A stretch of 64,000 nucleotides of DNA from Melghirimyces profundicolus (GCF_003054245.1 NZ_QBKR01000018.1:17583-81582), one strand, 5' to 3'; counted from the stretch's first letter, positions 55,863 to 63,730 are shown. Notes: generated from the sequence alone by a model not told the origin. Made by a program: numbers and translations.

Positions 55863-56603
55863 GTGGATACCCAATGGAAAGAATGGTTCCGGGGCCGGAA
55901 AAAATGGATCTGGTCCCTCTCGGGGTTCATGGCGGTTTTCCTCTGGGCCGTGGCCATTTACGGCATTCCCGACAACAGCCATAACGCGTGGACCATGCCC
56001 TTGGCGGGCAAAGTGATTGTACTGGATGCAGGACACGGGGGTCCTGACGGGGGAGCTCAAAGTGCCGATGGGTTGCATGAAAAAGAAGTGACGTTGAAAA
56101 TCGCATGGCTTCTGCGGGATTATCTTCAGGAGTCCGGTGCCTTGGTGCTGATGACAAGGGAGGAGGACCGGGATCTGGCGGACGAAGGAGCCCGACGGCG
56201 AAAAGCGCAGGATTTAATTCGAAGGGCGCGTATGGTGAAGGACAGCGGGGCGGACGCTTTCATCAGCATTCATCTCAATGCCATTCCTTCGCCCCGGTGG
56301 TTTGGTGCCCAGACCTTTTACTATCCCACGCTGGAAGCCAACAAGAAGTTGGCCGAAAGCATTCAGTCCGAATTGATCCGTAATTTGGGAAATACAACCC
56401 GGCAAGCCCGTCACAGCGGGGAAGTTTACATATTGAAAGCCTCTCCCATCCCCGCCGCCCTCGTGGAGGTGGGCTTCCTTTCCAACCCGCAGGAAGCGGG
56501 CCTGCTGGCCACTGAAGCCTACCAAAAAAAGTTGGCTGCGGCCATCTACCACGGAATCCTTCGCTACTATTCAGGAGAGGGGGGGACGATGGAACGGAAC
56601 TGA
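55863..56603 (+). CDS. cwlD: Germination-type N-acetylmuramoyl-L-alanine amidase CwlD
   Basis: Amidase that, with PdaA, makes muramic-delta-lactam in the spore cortex, needed for cortex breakdown at germination. One N-terminal membrane anchor (about 18-36), then an Amidase_3 domain with the zinc ligands: His in DAGHGG, Glu in HEKEVT, His in ISIHLNA, plus the catalytic Glu in ALVEVGFLSN. GTG 55863 follows GAGGGGG and gives 246 residues (237 in B. subtilis); the frame is open further upstream. Confidence 0.94.
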   Translation: MDTQWKEWFRGRKKWIWSLSGFMAVFLWAVAIYGIPDNSHNAWTMPLAGKVIVLDAGHGGPDGGAQSADGLHEKEVTLKIAWLLRDYLQESGALVLMTREEDRDLADEGARRRKAQDLIRRARMVKDSGADAFISIHLNAIPSPRWFGAQTFYYPTLEANKKLAESIQSELIRNLGNTTRQARHSGEVYILKASPIPAALVEVGFLSNPQEAGLLATEAYQKKLAAAIYHGILRYYSGEGGTMERN

Positions 56604-56658
56604 TTATGTTATAATCGGACTCGATGGAAACGCTACAGGGACAGAGGTGTGGACACAC

Positions 56659-57771
56659 ATGACCGTTGAGCAAATATTGGAGGCCCTCCGGTCGGTGCAA
56701 GAGCCGGAGTTGAAAAACAACCTGGTTAAATTGAATCTCGCGCGAAATATCCGGATTTTCGGGGACCGGGTGCAACTGACCGTCATGCTCTTTTCGGAAG
56801 ATTCACCCCACCGGGAGAAGCTGAAGCAAGAAGTGACCAAGGCCCTGAAACAAGCCGGTGCCCAAGAAGTGGATCTCGATTTCGAGGTTCTTTCCAAAAA
56901 GGAACAGGAGATTCTCGCCGAACGGATCCGGAAAGAACATCAGGAAAAGGTTCGTGCCAAGCGGGCGGGCGGGCGTACGCCCCTGCAGCAGGAAGACCCA
57001 AAGCCGTCCCTTCTTTCCGAAGACTCGGACACCGTTTTTATTTCGGTGGCCAGCGGAAAAGGGGGCGTCGGCAAATCGACCGTGACCGTCAACCTGGCTG
57101 TCGCCTTGGCCCGGGAAGGAAAGCGGGTCGGAGTGATCGACGCCGACATATATGGTTTCAGTGTGCCGGATATGATGGGCATCACCGAGCGGCCCGCTGT
57201 TGTGAACAAGACGATCTATCCGGTGGAACGGTTCGGGGTGAAAGTCATTTCGATGGGCTTCTTTGTGGAAGAGAACGCTCCGGTGATCTGGCGCGGTCCG
57301 ATGTTGGGCAAAATGCTCCGCAATTTCTTTCAGGAAGTGGAGTGGGGTGAGTTGGATTACGTGATTCTGGACCTTCCCCCGGGGACCGGAGACGTGGCAT
57401 TGGATGTCCATCAAATGCTGCCCCGGAGCAGGGAACTGCTCGTGACCACTCCCCATGCCACGGCTGCTTTTGTTGCGGCACGAGCCGGTGCCATGGCGCT
57501 CCATACAAAACACCGGATTTTGGGTGTGGTTGAAAACATGGCGTACTACCAATGCGCTTCCTGCGGAAATAAAGACTATGTTTTCGGTCGTGGCGGCGGG
57601 GAAAAGTTGGCGGATGAGCTGAACACCGACCTTTTGGTGCAGATTCCTCTCGGTGCGCCGGAGAACGGGAACCCGGGCGACCCGGATTTCTCTCCTTCCG
57701 TGTACGGATCGGAAACTTCCACGGGGCAGCTTTACCGGGATCTGGCCCGGAAGGTCATGGAACGGGTTTGA
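56659..57771 (+). CDS. salA: Mrp/NBP35-type P-loop ATPase (SalA/ApbC family)
   Basis: Iron-sulphur carrier-like ATPase; the B. subtilis homologue SalA also affects transcription of protease genes. 370 residues: an N-terminal MIP18/DUF59 domain (EQILEALRSVQEPEL), a charged linker (about 85-120), then the P-loop SGKGGVGKST with the deviant Walker A Lys and the late CxxC (YQCASCGN) that can bind a cluster. ATG 56659 is 9 bases after GAGGTG; the GTG at 56647 overlaps that site. Confidence 0.92.
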   Translation: MTVEQILEALRSVQEPELKNNLVKLNLARNIRIFGDRVQLTVMLFSEDSPHREKLKQEVTKALKQAGAQEVDLDFEVLSKKEQEILAERIRKEHQEKVRAKRAGGRTPLQQEDPKPSLLSEDSDTVFISVASGKGGVGKSTVTVNLAVALAREGKRVGVIDADIYGFSVPDMMGITERPAVVNKTIYPVERFGVKVISMGFFVEENAPVIWRGPMLGKMLRNFFQEVEWGELDYVILDLPPGTGDVALDVHQMLPRSRELLVTTPHATAAFVAARAGAMALHTKHRILGVVENMAYYQCASCGNKDYVFGRGGGEKLADELNTDLLVQIPLGAPENGNPGDPDFSPSVYGSETSTGQLYRDLARKVMERV

Positions 57772-57778
57772 ATGATAA

Positions 57779-57810
57779 GCGAAGCACCGGTGGGAACCGG
57801 TGCTTCTTTG
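57779..57810 (+). terminator. Terminator after salA
   Basis: Perfect 10-bp stem (57781-57790 with 57797-57806) and a short T-rich tail. Confidence 0.78.
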
Positions 57811-57866
57811 ATGGATAAAAAGCCCGGAATGGTGGATCATGCACTGATTCGATTTGAGGAATAAGT

Positions 57867-57895
57867 AAGCCACCGGCCGGGTGTGCCGGTGGCTT
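57867..57895 (-). terminator. Terminator of gerD
   Basis: Perfect 10-bp stem (57867-57876 with 57886-57895) just beyond the gerD stop on the minus strand; the tail on that strand is TTACTTATT, only moderately T-rich. Confidence 0.6.
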
Positions 57896-57914
57896 GTGCC
57901 CAAGGAAAAACCCA

Positions 57915-58541
57915 TTACATGCTGCCACCCATGTTGCTTTGCTGTCCGCCTCCCCCGCCGCCTTGTTGTTGGCCCTTTCCTTTTTCCTTGGTTTTCATCG
58001 CTTCTTTCAACAGTTTCATGAACTTCATTTTAAAAGTGGGACTTTCCAGGGCATCTTCCATGACTTTCTGGATCTGTTGGCGGGTTTCCCGGCTTTTCAA
58101 GACCTGATGGATCTGCTTGGTGAACTCCGGATCTTTCATGATGTCAAGCATCAACTTTTGATACTCCGGATCCTTCATCATTTGTTTGAGCAACTTTTTC
58201 TGTTCCTTTTGGGTGGCCTTGGCAAAGCTGGCGGCCACCTTCGGGTTTTCAAACATTTTTTCCAGTTGTTTTTGCATCTGGGGATCCATGACGGCCTTGC
58301 TGATGGTTTGTTCCATTTCCTGTTGGGAAATGACGACTTCCTTTTTGAATTCGGGTTCCCGCATAATTTCCTGAAGCGCCTTTTTTCCTTCCTTGGTATG
58401 GAGAACATCGGTCACCATCTGTTTCGTTTCATTATAATCCGGTTGTTGATTCTCCGGCTTCGGGTTTGGGCTGCAGGAGACCGAGAAAAGGAGAATCATG
58501 GATAAGGCCAAAAGCGACCGGGGCCACCGTTTTGTTCGCAT
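57915..58541 (-). CDS. gerD: Spore germination lipoprotein GerD
   Basis: Lipoprotein of the spore inner membrane that organises germinant receptors into the germinosome. 208 residues: a signal peptide with lipobox FSVSC (Cys about 23), a mostly alpha-helical core with repeated Met/Lys-rich segments (EPEFKKE, DPQMQKQ, DPEYQKL, DPEFTKQ), and a Gly/Gln tail (GGGGGGQQ). The four D/E-P-containing repeats suggest a coiled trimeric rod as described for GerD. A SigG-type promoter lies upstream on the same strand. Confidence 0.95.
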   Translation of the reverse strand: MRTKRWPRSLLALSMILLFSVSCSPNPKPENQQPDYNETKQMVTDVLHTKEGKKALQEIMREPEFKKEVVISQQEMEQTISKAVMDPQMQKQLEKMFENPKVAASFAKATQKEQKKLLKQMMKDPEYQKLMLDIMKDPEFTKQIHQVLKSRETRQQIQKVMEDALESPTFKMKFMKLLKEAMKTKEKGKGQQQGGGGGGQQSNMGGSM

Positions 58542-58574
58542 AAAAGGTCCGCCCTTCTGTGAGATCTTCTTTTT

Positions 58575-58604
58575 TAATATGATCGGGCCGAATGGGTTTT
58601 ATGC
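58575..58604 (-). promoter_or_regulatory. SigG-type promoter of gerD
   Basis: Reading the minus strand: GCATA (58604-58600), exactly 18 bases, CATATTA (58581-58575), a perfect match to the SigF/SigG consensus GHATR-18-CATHHTA. gerD is forespore (SigG) controlled in B. subtilis. Confidence 0.8.
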
Positions 58605-58626
58605 TGCCTCCTGTTCGCCTTCCCGA

Positions 58627-58655
58627 TTTCAATTCCGCGGATTCACCGGTATAAT
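58627..58655 (+). promoter_or_regulatory. Candidate promoter of the kbaA leader RNA
   Basis: TTTCAA (58627-58632), 17 bases, perfect TATAAT (58650-58655). It is divergent to gerD and would start a transcript near 58662, just before the conserved motif and the structured region. Confidence 0.5.
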
Positions 58656-58691
58656 AAGGGTCGGATGGGCCTGCCGGATCAGGCCCTGAAA

Positions 58692-58978
58692 GCGTTGTGA
58701 TATATTGTCAGCAGAAGAAGGGGAGCGTTTACCCGAACCAGCGACTTTGCTGTCCTGCCCGGCGGAGAATCAGCCAGCAAGGGCGTTCAGGGGCAAAAGC
58801 TTCTCTGTGTTACATCCACAGGCGTTTGCCCCTCCCCGCAGCAGGAAGACTCGGAGCGGACAGTGCAACCTTCCCTCAAGGACATTAGCGAGACCGGGGA
58901 GAGAAGCGACCCAGGCGGGACTTGTGCTCTGTTGAATGCAACCGGAGCAGCTTCGGGTAAATGCTGCGGCTCACTTTT
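58692..58978 (+). ncRNA. Unassigned structured leader RNA upstream of kbaA (copy B)
   Basis: The 479-base gap between gerD and kbaA holds no convincing gene but strong RNA-fold signals. A 13-bp long-range stem pairs 58725-58737 with 58952-58964 (one G-U). Inside are an 8-bp hairpin (58745-58752 with 58775-58782) and a 9-bp plus 5-bp hairpin (58789-58797 with 58825-58833, and 58805-58809 with 58817-58821). A smaller GTTG/CAAC hairpin lies near 58930. The 3' arm of the closing stem overlaps the loop and 3' arm of an alternative hairpin (58945-58951 with 58963-58972) that precedes five T. This looks like a switch-type leader. No known riboswitch signature was recognised. Confidence 0.6.
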
Positions 58979-59020
58979 TCACAATACTTCTGTAGGGTTT
59001 TTCGAAAGAGAGGCTGGACC

Positions 59021-59629
59021 ATGACGATCCGAAAACTGTTTTTCCTGTTTTGGACCACCCTGGCAGTGGGAACCGTGACAGCTCCTTTGGCGGGCTTGGC
59101 GGTGGAGGGGGTTTTCGGCCCCCTGGGTTTGGATCTCGTACGGCGACTGTGGGCCGGGGTGATGTTCGGAGCGGTTGCCCAGATGGGTTTCTTTGCGTAT
59201 ATGGTTTTTAATATGGTGGCCAAAGGGTTTCTTCGGAATCCTGCCGTTTATCAAGGGATGCAGTTGTTGCTGACCTTGGTCATCCTGATTCAAACCTGGA
59301 TGGTTTCAGGGGCAAACAGCGGAACAATGCAGGTGGGGGCCGGCCCTTGGGTTCTTCCCTTGACCATTTTCTTTGTGGGAGTGGTGGTGGCCTGGTTCAA
59401 GGCGAGAGCCACCCAATCGTCGGCCTTCATTCCCGCTCTTTTTTTCATGGTGGCGGCCACGGTGTTGGAAGCCATTCCTTCCCTTGAGCAACGTTCGTTT
59501 CCGATGATCATGCTGATGGTGTTGACTCTGTTGGCCTGTAACGCTTGGCAAATCATGCAGCTTCACCGCTTGCTCGGTTCATCCGAACCGTCCAAACAAA
59601 AAAGCCAGACATCCAGGTCCGGCTCTTAG
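59021..59629 (+). CDS. kbaA: KinB-signalling pathway activation protein KbaA
   Basis: Membrane protein required in B. subtilis for activation of sporulation kinase KinB. 202 residues with about six membrane helices; TIRKLFFLFWTTLAVGT start and LLACNAWQIMQLHRLL near the end. ATG 59021 follows AGAGAGG (59007-59013). The last codons overlap the pdaB terminator and its stop overlaps the pdaB stop by 4 bases (convergent). Confidence 0.92.
   Translation: MTIRKLFFLFWTTLAVGTVTAPLAGLAVEGVFGPLGLDLVRRLWAGVMFGAVAQMGFFAYMVFNMVAKGFLRNPAVYQGMQLLLTLVILIQTWMVSGANSGTMQVGAGPWVLPLTIFFVGVVVAWFKARATQSSAFIPALFFMVAATVLEAIPSLEQRSFPMIMLMVLTLLACNAWQIMQLHRLLGSSEPSKQKSQTSRSGS
59598..59623 (-). terminator. Terminator of pdaB inside the kbaA 3' end
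   Basis: On the minus strand a 6-bp stem (59623-59618 with 59609-59604, one G-U) is followed by six T (59603-59598). These bases are also the last codons of kbaA. Confidence 0.65.
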
Positions 59630-60390
59630 TCGACAGGGTTTAATTCCACTTCCGAACCGGCGATCAATTCGGAGACGGTAACGAATTTGTACCCTTTTTT
59701 CCGCAACTTATCGATGATGACCGGCAAGGCTTCATGGAGCTGTTTGCTGGAATCGCTGGCGTGCATCAGGATAATGTCCCCCTTATGTGCCCGGCTCACC
59801 ACCCGGTTGATAATTTTTTCCTTACCGGGGTTCATCCAGTCCAGGGAGTCCGTGTCCCACTGAATGGCGGTGTAACCGAGATCGTCCGCGATCTTCAACA
59901 CCCGTTTGTCAAAGTCGCCGTTGGGGAACCGGATCAGATTGGGCTCCTGTTTGGTCAACTTACTCAGGATCTGGTGGGCTTTACGGATCTGGGTGCGAAC
60001 CTGATCTTCGCTCAACGTGCTGTAATTGTCGTGGCGATGACCGTGGCTGCCGATCTCGTAACCCATGTCGCTGATTCGCTTGACCGTGTCGGGGTGGGTT
60101 TCCGCCCAGGGAGAAGACAGGAAAAACGTGGCTTTTTTTACGCTCTTCTGCTCCAGGACGTCCAGGATCGGCCCTGTTCGCTCTTCGCCCCAACTGATGT
60201 CAAAGGTCAGTGCAAGTTGCTTCTTGTCCGTGTCCACGCTGTAAACTGCCGCCGGGCCCGATTGAAGGGGCATAAAGACCTGAATGTTTTCCTTTTCGGC
60301 ATAGAAGATGCCGAGGGCGAAAAAAATCGCCACCACGGCCATCAGGGCCCGTCTGATCCGTTTCCCCGATAAAACAACGAAAAATCTCAT
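59626..60390 (-). CDS. pdaB: Polysaccharide deacetylase PdaB
   Basis: NodB-type deacetylase needed to keep spores stable in B. subtilis. 254 residues with an N-terminal signal-anchor (ALMAVVAIFFALGIFYA). The NodB domain has the catalytic Asp in LTFDISWGEE, the metal His pair in SHGHRHDN, RFPNGDFD, and the C-terminal DIILMHAS. ATG 60390 follows AGGTGACGGG (minus strand). It is divergent from the SpoIIM-family gene. Confidence 0.93.
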   Translation of the reverse strand: MRFFVVLSGKRIRRALMAVVAIFFALGIFYAEKENIQVFMPLQSGPAAVYSVDTDKKQLALTFDISWGEERTGPILDVLEQKSVKKATFFLSSPWAETHPDTVKRISDMGYEIGSHGHRHDNYSTLSEDQVRTQIRKAHQILSKLTKQEPNLIRFPNGDFDKRVLKIADDLGYTAIQWDTDSLDWMNPGKEKIINRVVSRAHKGDIILMHASDSSKQLHEALPVIIDKLRKKGYKFVTVSELIAGSEVELNPVD

Positions 60391-60412
60391 CCCGTCACCT
60401 CCGACAGCTTCG

Positions 60413-60443
60413 GTATGGGAGGTCAGGCACCTGTCCCATACTA
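60413..60443. promoter_or_regulatory. Palindromic divergent promoter region, pdaB / SpoIIM-family gene
   Basis: An inverted repeat of 8 bp (60413-60420 with 60434-60441), with a further 4-bp pair inside, sits between the divergent genes. On the plus strand it reads GTATG, 19 bases, CATACTA (60437-60443), close to SigF/SigG sites. On the minus strand it reads GTATG and CATACCG. It may be two overlapping sporulation promoters or an operator. Confidence 0.5.
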
Positions 60444-60471
60444 AATGTATTCCGGTGGACGAGGGTTATGA

Positions 60472-61131
60472 ATGAGAATGGTTTTCATAAGTCTTCAAAG
60501 GGGTGCGCCGCCATTGGGCCGTTTTTGGAACGCGATCCGTTCGGAAAAAAGAAACATCACCTTTGCCGCCTTGGTTTTCGTTTTCTTCACCCTGGTCGGT
60601 TACTTTTATCACGATCTCATTGGCCAGTGGATGAAACAGGCGGGGGTTTGGGATCAGTTTGAGCAAAAAGCGGAAGCGATTCAGGAAAATCCCGGACTTT
60701 GGAACACCTTCGGGCTGATCTTTTTTAACAATCTCCTGGCCTCGGTCAGCATGATCTTCCTCGGAATCTTTTTGGGCATCTATCCGTTGCTGGGGTTGAC
60801 CTTCAACGGATTGTTGGTGGGGGTGGTGCTGGGGAGCGTCTCCCAACAAGCGGGAATCAGTCCTTTGACGCTTTTTGCAACCCGGATCCTTCCCCACGGC
60901 GTGCTCGAGTTGCCGGCGGTGATTTTCGCGGCGGCTTACGGGATTCGGTTGGGGGCATTGGTCGTCCGCAGCTTGGCCGCTCTTCTCTCCCCTTCGGGCT
61001 TGGGCGAGCGGCACAGATCCGCTTGGCGAACTTTTTTTGCCCGAATTCCCGTTCTATTCGGCGGGGTGGCGGTCATGCTGATCGTGGCCGCCTTGATTGA
61101 ATCCTCGCTGATCGTGTATTTTAGCAAGTGA
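60472..61131 (+). CDS. SpoIIM-family (DUF95) membrane protein
   Basis: 219 residues with about five membrane helices. Conserved SpoIIM-like features are FFNNLLASVSMIFLGIFLGIYP and the following LFATRILPHGVLELPAVIFAAAYG. In Bacillus, SpoIIM works with SpoIID and SpoIIP in engulfment; this gene may be spoIIM itself or a DUF95 paralogue, since its place beside pdaB is not the usual spoIIM locus. GAGGG precedes ATG 60472. It is followed 14 bases later by the OsmC gene. Confidence 0.85.
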   Translation: MRMVFISLQRGAPPLGRFWNAIRSEKRNITFAALVFVFFTLVGYFYHDLIGQWMKQAGVWDQFEQKAEAIQENPGLWNTFGLIFFNNLLASVSMIFLGIFLGIYPLLGLTFNGLLVGVVLGSVSQQAGISPLTLFATRILPHGVLELPAVIFAAAYGIRLGALVVRSLAALLSPSGLGERHRSAWRTFFARIPVLFGGVAVMLIVAALIESSLIVYFSK

Positions 61132-61145
61132 CAGGAGGGATCTGG

Positions 61146-61562
61146 ATGAAAACGGATGTGCAATGGAAAGGGAAAATGCAGTTTCAGGCCCGTACACCTT
61201 CCGGTCACGGGATCACCATCGATGCGGCAAGGGAGGTGGGTGGAGAGGACAAGGGACCTCGGCCGACGGAACTGTTGCTGTCAGCGGCGGGGGCCTGTTC
61301 CGGAATCGATATCGTCAATATCCTGGAAAAAATGCGATTGACAGTGGAATCCTTCGACATGGAAGTCTCAGGTGACCGGGCGGATGAACATCCCCGCCGA
61401 TTCACCAAGGTACATATCCATTACCGGTTGGAAGGAGATCTGCCGGAAGACAAAGTGAGAAGGGCAGTTGATCTCTCCCGGGACAAATACTGTTCCGTCT
61501 CCCAATCCCTGAATGCACAAATCACCACCAGCTTTGAGATCAACGGTGAAAAATACGAATAA
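61146..61562 (+). CDS. OsmC/Ohr family protein
   Basis: 138 residues. OsmC-family proteins reduce organic hydroperoxides using two cysteines; here these are Cys in AGACSGIDI and in KYCSVSQ, with Arg/Glu support residues (GPRPTELLLSAAG). It is closer to the YhfA-like branch than to Ohr. ATG 61146 is 7 bases after AGGAGGGA. A terminator ends the two-gene unit with the SpoIIM-family gene. Confidence 0.9.
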   Translation: MKTDVQWKGKMQFQARTPSGHGITIDAAREVGGEDKGPRPTELLLSAAGACSGIDIVNILEKMRLTVESFDMEVSGDRADEHPRRFTKVHIHYRLEGDLPEDKVRRAVDLSRDKYCSVSQSLNAQITTSFEINGEKYE

Positions 61563-61636
61563 GAGAAAACCATGCTCTGTCAATCCTTAAATCCGGAAAC
61601 AATGACAACCGGGAACTCAACGATCCATCAACCATG

Positions 61637-61660
61637 AACCGGGGCCATCTCCCGGTTTTT
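61637..61660 (+). terminator. Terminator after the OsmC gene
   Basis: 7-bp stem (61637-61643 with 61651-61657) and T run. Confidence 0.85.
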
Positions 61661-61749
61661 AGTTTGCGACGAAAAAAGGTTTCATTTGTATAAACAGGGG
61701 GATAAAATTTTGAATGGCGGAACCAGTAAGGAGACGGGGGCGACAAATC

Positions 61750-63669
61750 ATGCCGGATTGGTCTTATCATACGTTGTTTCGACCCGCGTTGTTTCGGTTG
61801 TCCGATGAAAACTCCAGGGAACTCACACTGAAGGTCATGAGAGGGCTGTATCGCTTGCCCGCCGGAAAGCATCTGATCCGTTGGATGGGGCATATGGATC
61901 CGCCGGAAGAAGGAAGGGTGAACCGGCTGGGAATCACTTTTCCTTCTCCTGTGGGTATTACAGGAGAAGTCGATCCCAACCACCAGGGAACGGAGCCGTT
62001 TGCTTTGTTTGGGACGGGCTTTCTGGACTTGGGTGTGGTGACGGATGAACCGGTGAAGGGGACTGTGAAAAAGAACCCCCGCCATCGGGCACTTGCCCTG
62101 AACCATCCTTGGGTGAACCGGGGAGCCGATTTTCTGCAAAGGCGTCTGACCGAGATGCGCGGGGTGCAAACGCCTCTGACGATCCGACTGGGTCATCGGC
62201 CGGGAGCCGGACAAGAGGAGGCCCTTCGGGAGAGATTGGCGTTGATTGAACGGTTTGCCGATGACCTCTCCTTTTTTGTTCTCGAGGATTTGGAACCGGT
62301 AAACTCCGGTGACAGAGAATGGACGGAACACGTGCAAAAGCTGTCCGATGCCTGTCATCGACAAAAGAGACCCCTGTTACTCTCCGTGACTCCGGAATCC
62401 CCCTTACTGCGGAATGAGAAGCTTCTTCCGCACATCTCTTGCCTTGTGGACGGTTGGGTGTTGTCCGACGGCATCCGGTCATGCAGCAATGAGTTTCTGG
62501 TGGGGAGGGAAGGAGATGCCCGACGGGCGGTGTCTGCATTAACACGTCTGCGGAAGTTTCTTCCCGACCAACCTGTCATCGCATCCGGCGGAGTTCATGA
62601 GCCCATGGACGCGATTCATCTGCTGGAAGCGGGGGCGGATCTGGTACAGGTGAATGCCGGGCTGGTTTACGCAGGTCCCGGCCTTGTGAAGAGGACCAAT
62701 GAAGCGGTCATGCAGTGGAAAGCAGGGGAAGGTAAACAGGTGGTTCCCGGCTCCTCCCGGAGAAGAACCACCGCCTTTCTCCTGGGATCAGGGCTGACGG
62801 TGATCGCGCTTGCAGCCTGGTGGGTGGCTGCCGGAATGGTGGTGTTGCCCTATGATGAAGAGTGGCTCGGGATGAGCAGGGAACAGTTGATTATGCTCAA
62901 TGATCGCCTCCTTCCTTTTATGGCCCACGACCGGATTACTTTGTCCGGAACCCTTCTCTCCCTGGGGATTTTGTATATGATGTTGTCTTTTTTCGGTATG
63001 AGGCGGGGGTATCATTGGCCGCAAAGGGTTTTGTCCCTTTCTGCTCTGATCGGTTTTGTCAGTCTGTTTTATTTTTTGGGGCACGGTTACCCGGATCCGC
63101 TTCATATTTGGCTGTCCGCCTCCCTTTTTCCATTGTATTGGTTGATGAAACGGTTCGCTCCTTCTTCCCATCGCCCTCACCGTTCCACAGGTTGGAGGAA
63201 TACCCGGTCATGGCACCTTTCCTTATGGGGACAGTTGTCCTTTGTCAGTCTGGGTGCGGCCTTTTGCGCTGCCGGGGCGGTAATTTCCCTGATCGGCATG
63301 ACGGATGTGTTTGTGAGAACGGACCTGGAGTTTATGAAGACCACCGCGGAAGACCTTCAGGCTTCCAATCATCGTTTACTCCCTTTGATCGCCCACGACC
63401 GGGCCGGATTTGGCGGGACGCTCCTGGCTGTGGGTATCTCTGTGATGCTTATCTCCCTGTGGGGTTTCAGGGAAGGGGAGCGATGGATCTGGTGGGCTCT
63501 GGCGCTGGGTGGATTACCGGGTTTCATCGGGACGGTCGGCGTTCATTTCGCGATCGGGTATACGGATTTCTTTCATCTCCTCCCGGCTTATGCGGGTCTG
63601 GTCTTGTACGGGACAGGACTCATTTGTTCTTTTTCGTTTCTTCACCAAAAGGGCGAGCCGACCCTATAA
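61750..63669 (+). CDS. Dihydroorotate-dehydrogenase-like barrel fused to a duplicated membrane domain
   Basis: About 639 residues. Residues 1-335 resemble class 2 dihydroorotate dehydrogenase: N-terminal LFRPALFRLSDENSRELTL, SPVGITGEVDPN, and a C-terminal phosphate-loop region ASGGVHEPMDAIHLLEAGADLVQVN. However, key residues differ: FDK is VDPN, the INRMGFNN loop is LNHPWVNRG, and no catalytic Ser loop is seen, so orotate synthesis is doubtful. Residues from about 350 to the end hold about eight membrane helices arranged as two repeats, each with a RLLPxxAHDR motif before a helix. ATG 61714 is an alternative start. Function unknown; a quinone- or flavin-linked membrane role is inference. Confidence 0.8.
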   Translation: MPDWSYHTLFRPALFRLSDENSRELTLKVMRGLYRLPAGKHLIRWMGHMDPPEEGRVNRLGITFPSPVGITGEVDPNHQGTEPFALFGTGFLDLGVVTDEPVKGTVKKNPRHRALALNHPWVNRGADFLQRRLTEMRGVQTPLTIRLGHRPGAGQEEALRERLALIERFADDLSFFVLEDLEPVNSGDREWTEHVQKLSDACHRQKRPLLLSVTPESPLLRNEKLLPHISCLVDGWVLSDGIRSCSNEFLVGREGDARRAVSALTRLRKFLPDQPVIASGGVHEPMDAIHLLEAGADLVQVNAGLVYAGPGLVKRTNEAVMQWKAGEGKQVVPGSSRRRTTAFLLGSGLTVIALAAWWVAAGMVVLPYDEEWLGMSREQLIMLNDRLLPFMAHDRITLSGTLLSLGILYMMLSFFGMRRGYHWPQRVLSLSALIGFVSLFYFLGHGYPDPLHIWLSASLFPLYWLMKRFAPSSHRPHRSTGWRNTRSWHLSLWGQLSFVSLGAAFCAAGAVISLIGMTDVFVRTDLEFMKTTAEDLQASNHRLLPLIAHDRAGFGGTLLAVGISVMLISLWGFREGERWIWWALALGGLPGFIGTVGVHFAIGYTDFFHLLPAYAGLVLYGTGLICSFSFLHQKGEPTL

Positions 63670-63682
63670 TCGGTCGGGTTTT
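63658..63682 (+). terminator. Terminator overlapping the fusion gene's stop codon
   Basis: 6-bp stem (63658-63663 with 63672-63677), then G and four T. Confidence 0.65.
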
Positions 63683-63730
63683 GTATTGATCCTGCGTATA
63701 AAATGGACAATATTTCCTGAAACTATTTTG

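Noticed and set aside
58705..58935. 76-codon open frame in the gap before kbaA
   Set aside because: No ribosome site, odd composition, and the same bases form strong complementary arms; better explained as structured RNA.
58692..58978. c-di-AMP (ydaO-type) riboswitch
   Set aside because: Short stretches such as GGGGA and GAATC look similar, but the invariant ydaO segments could not be found in order.
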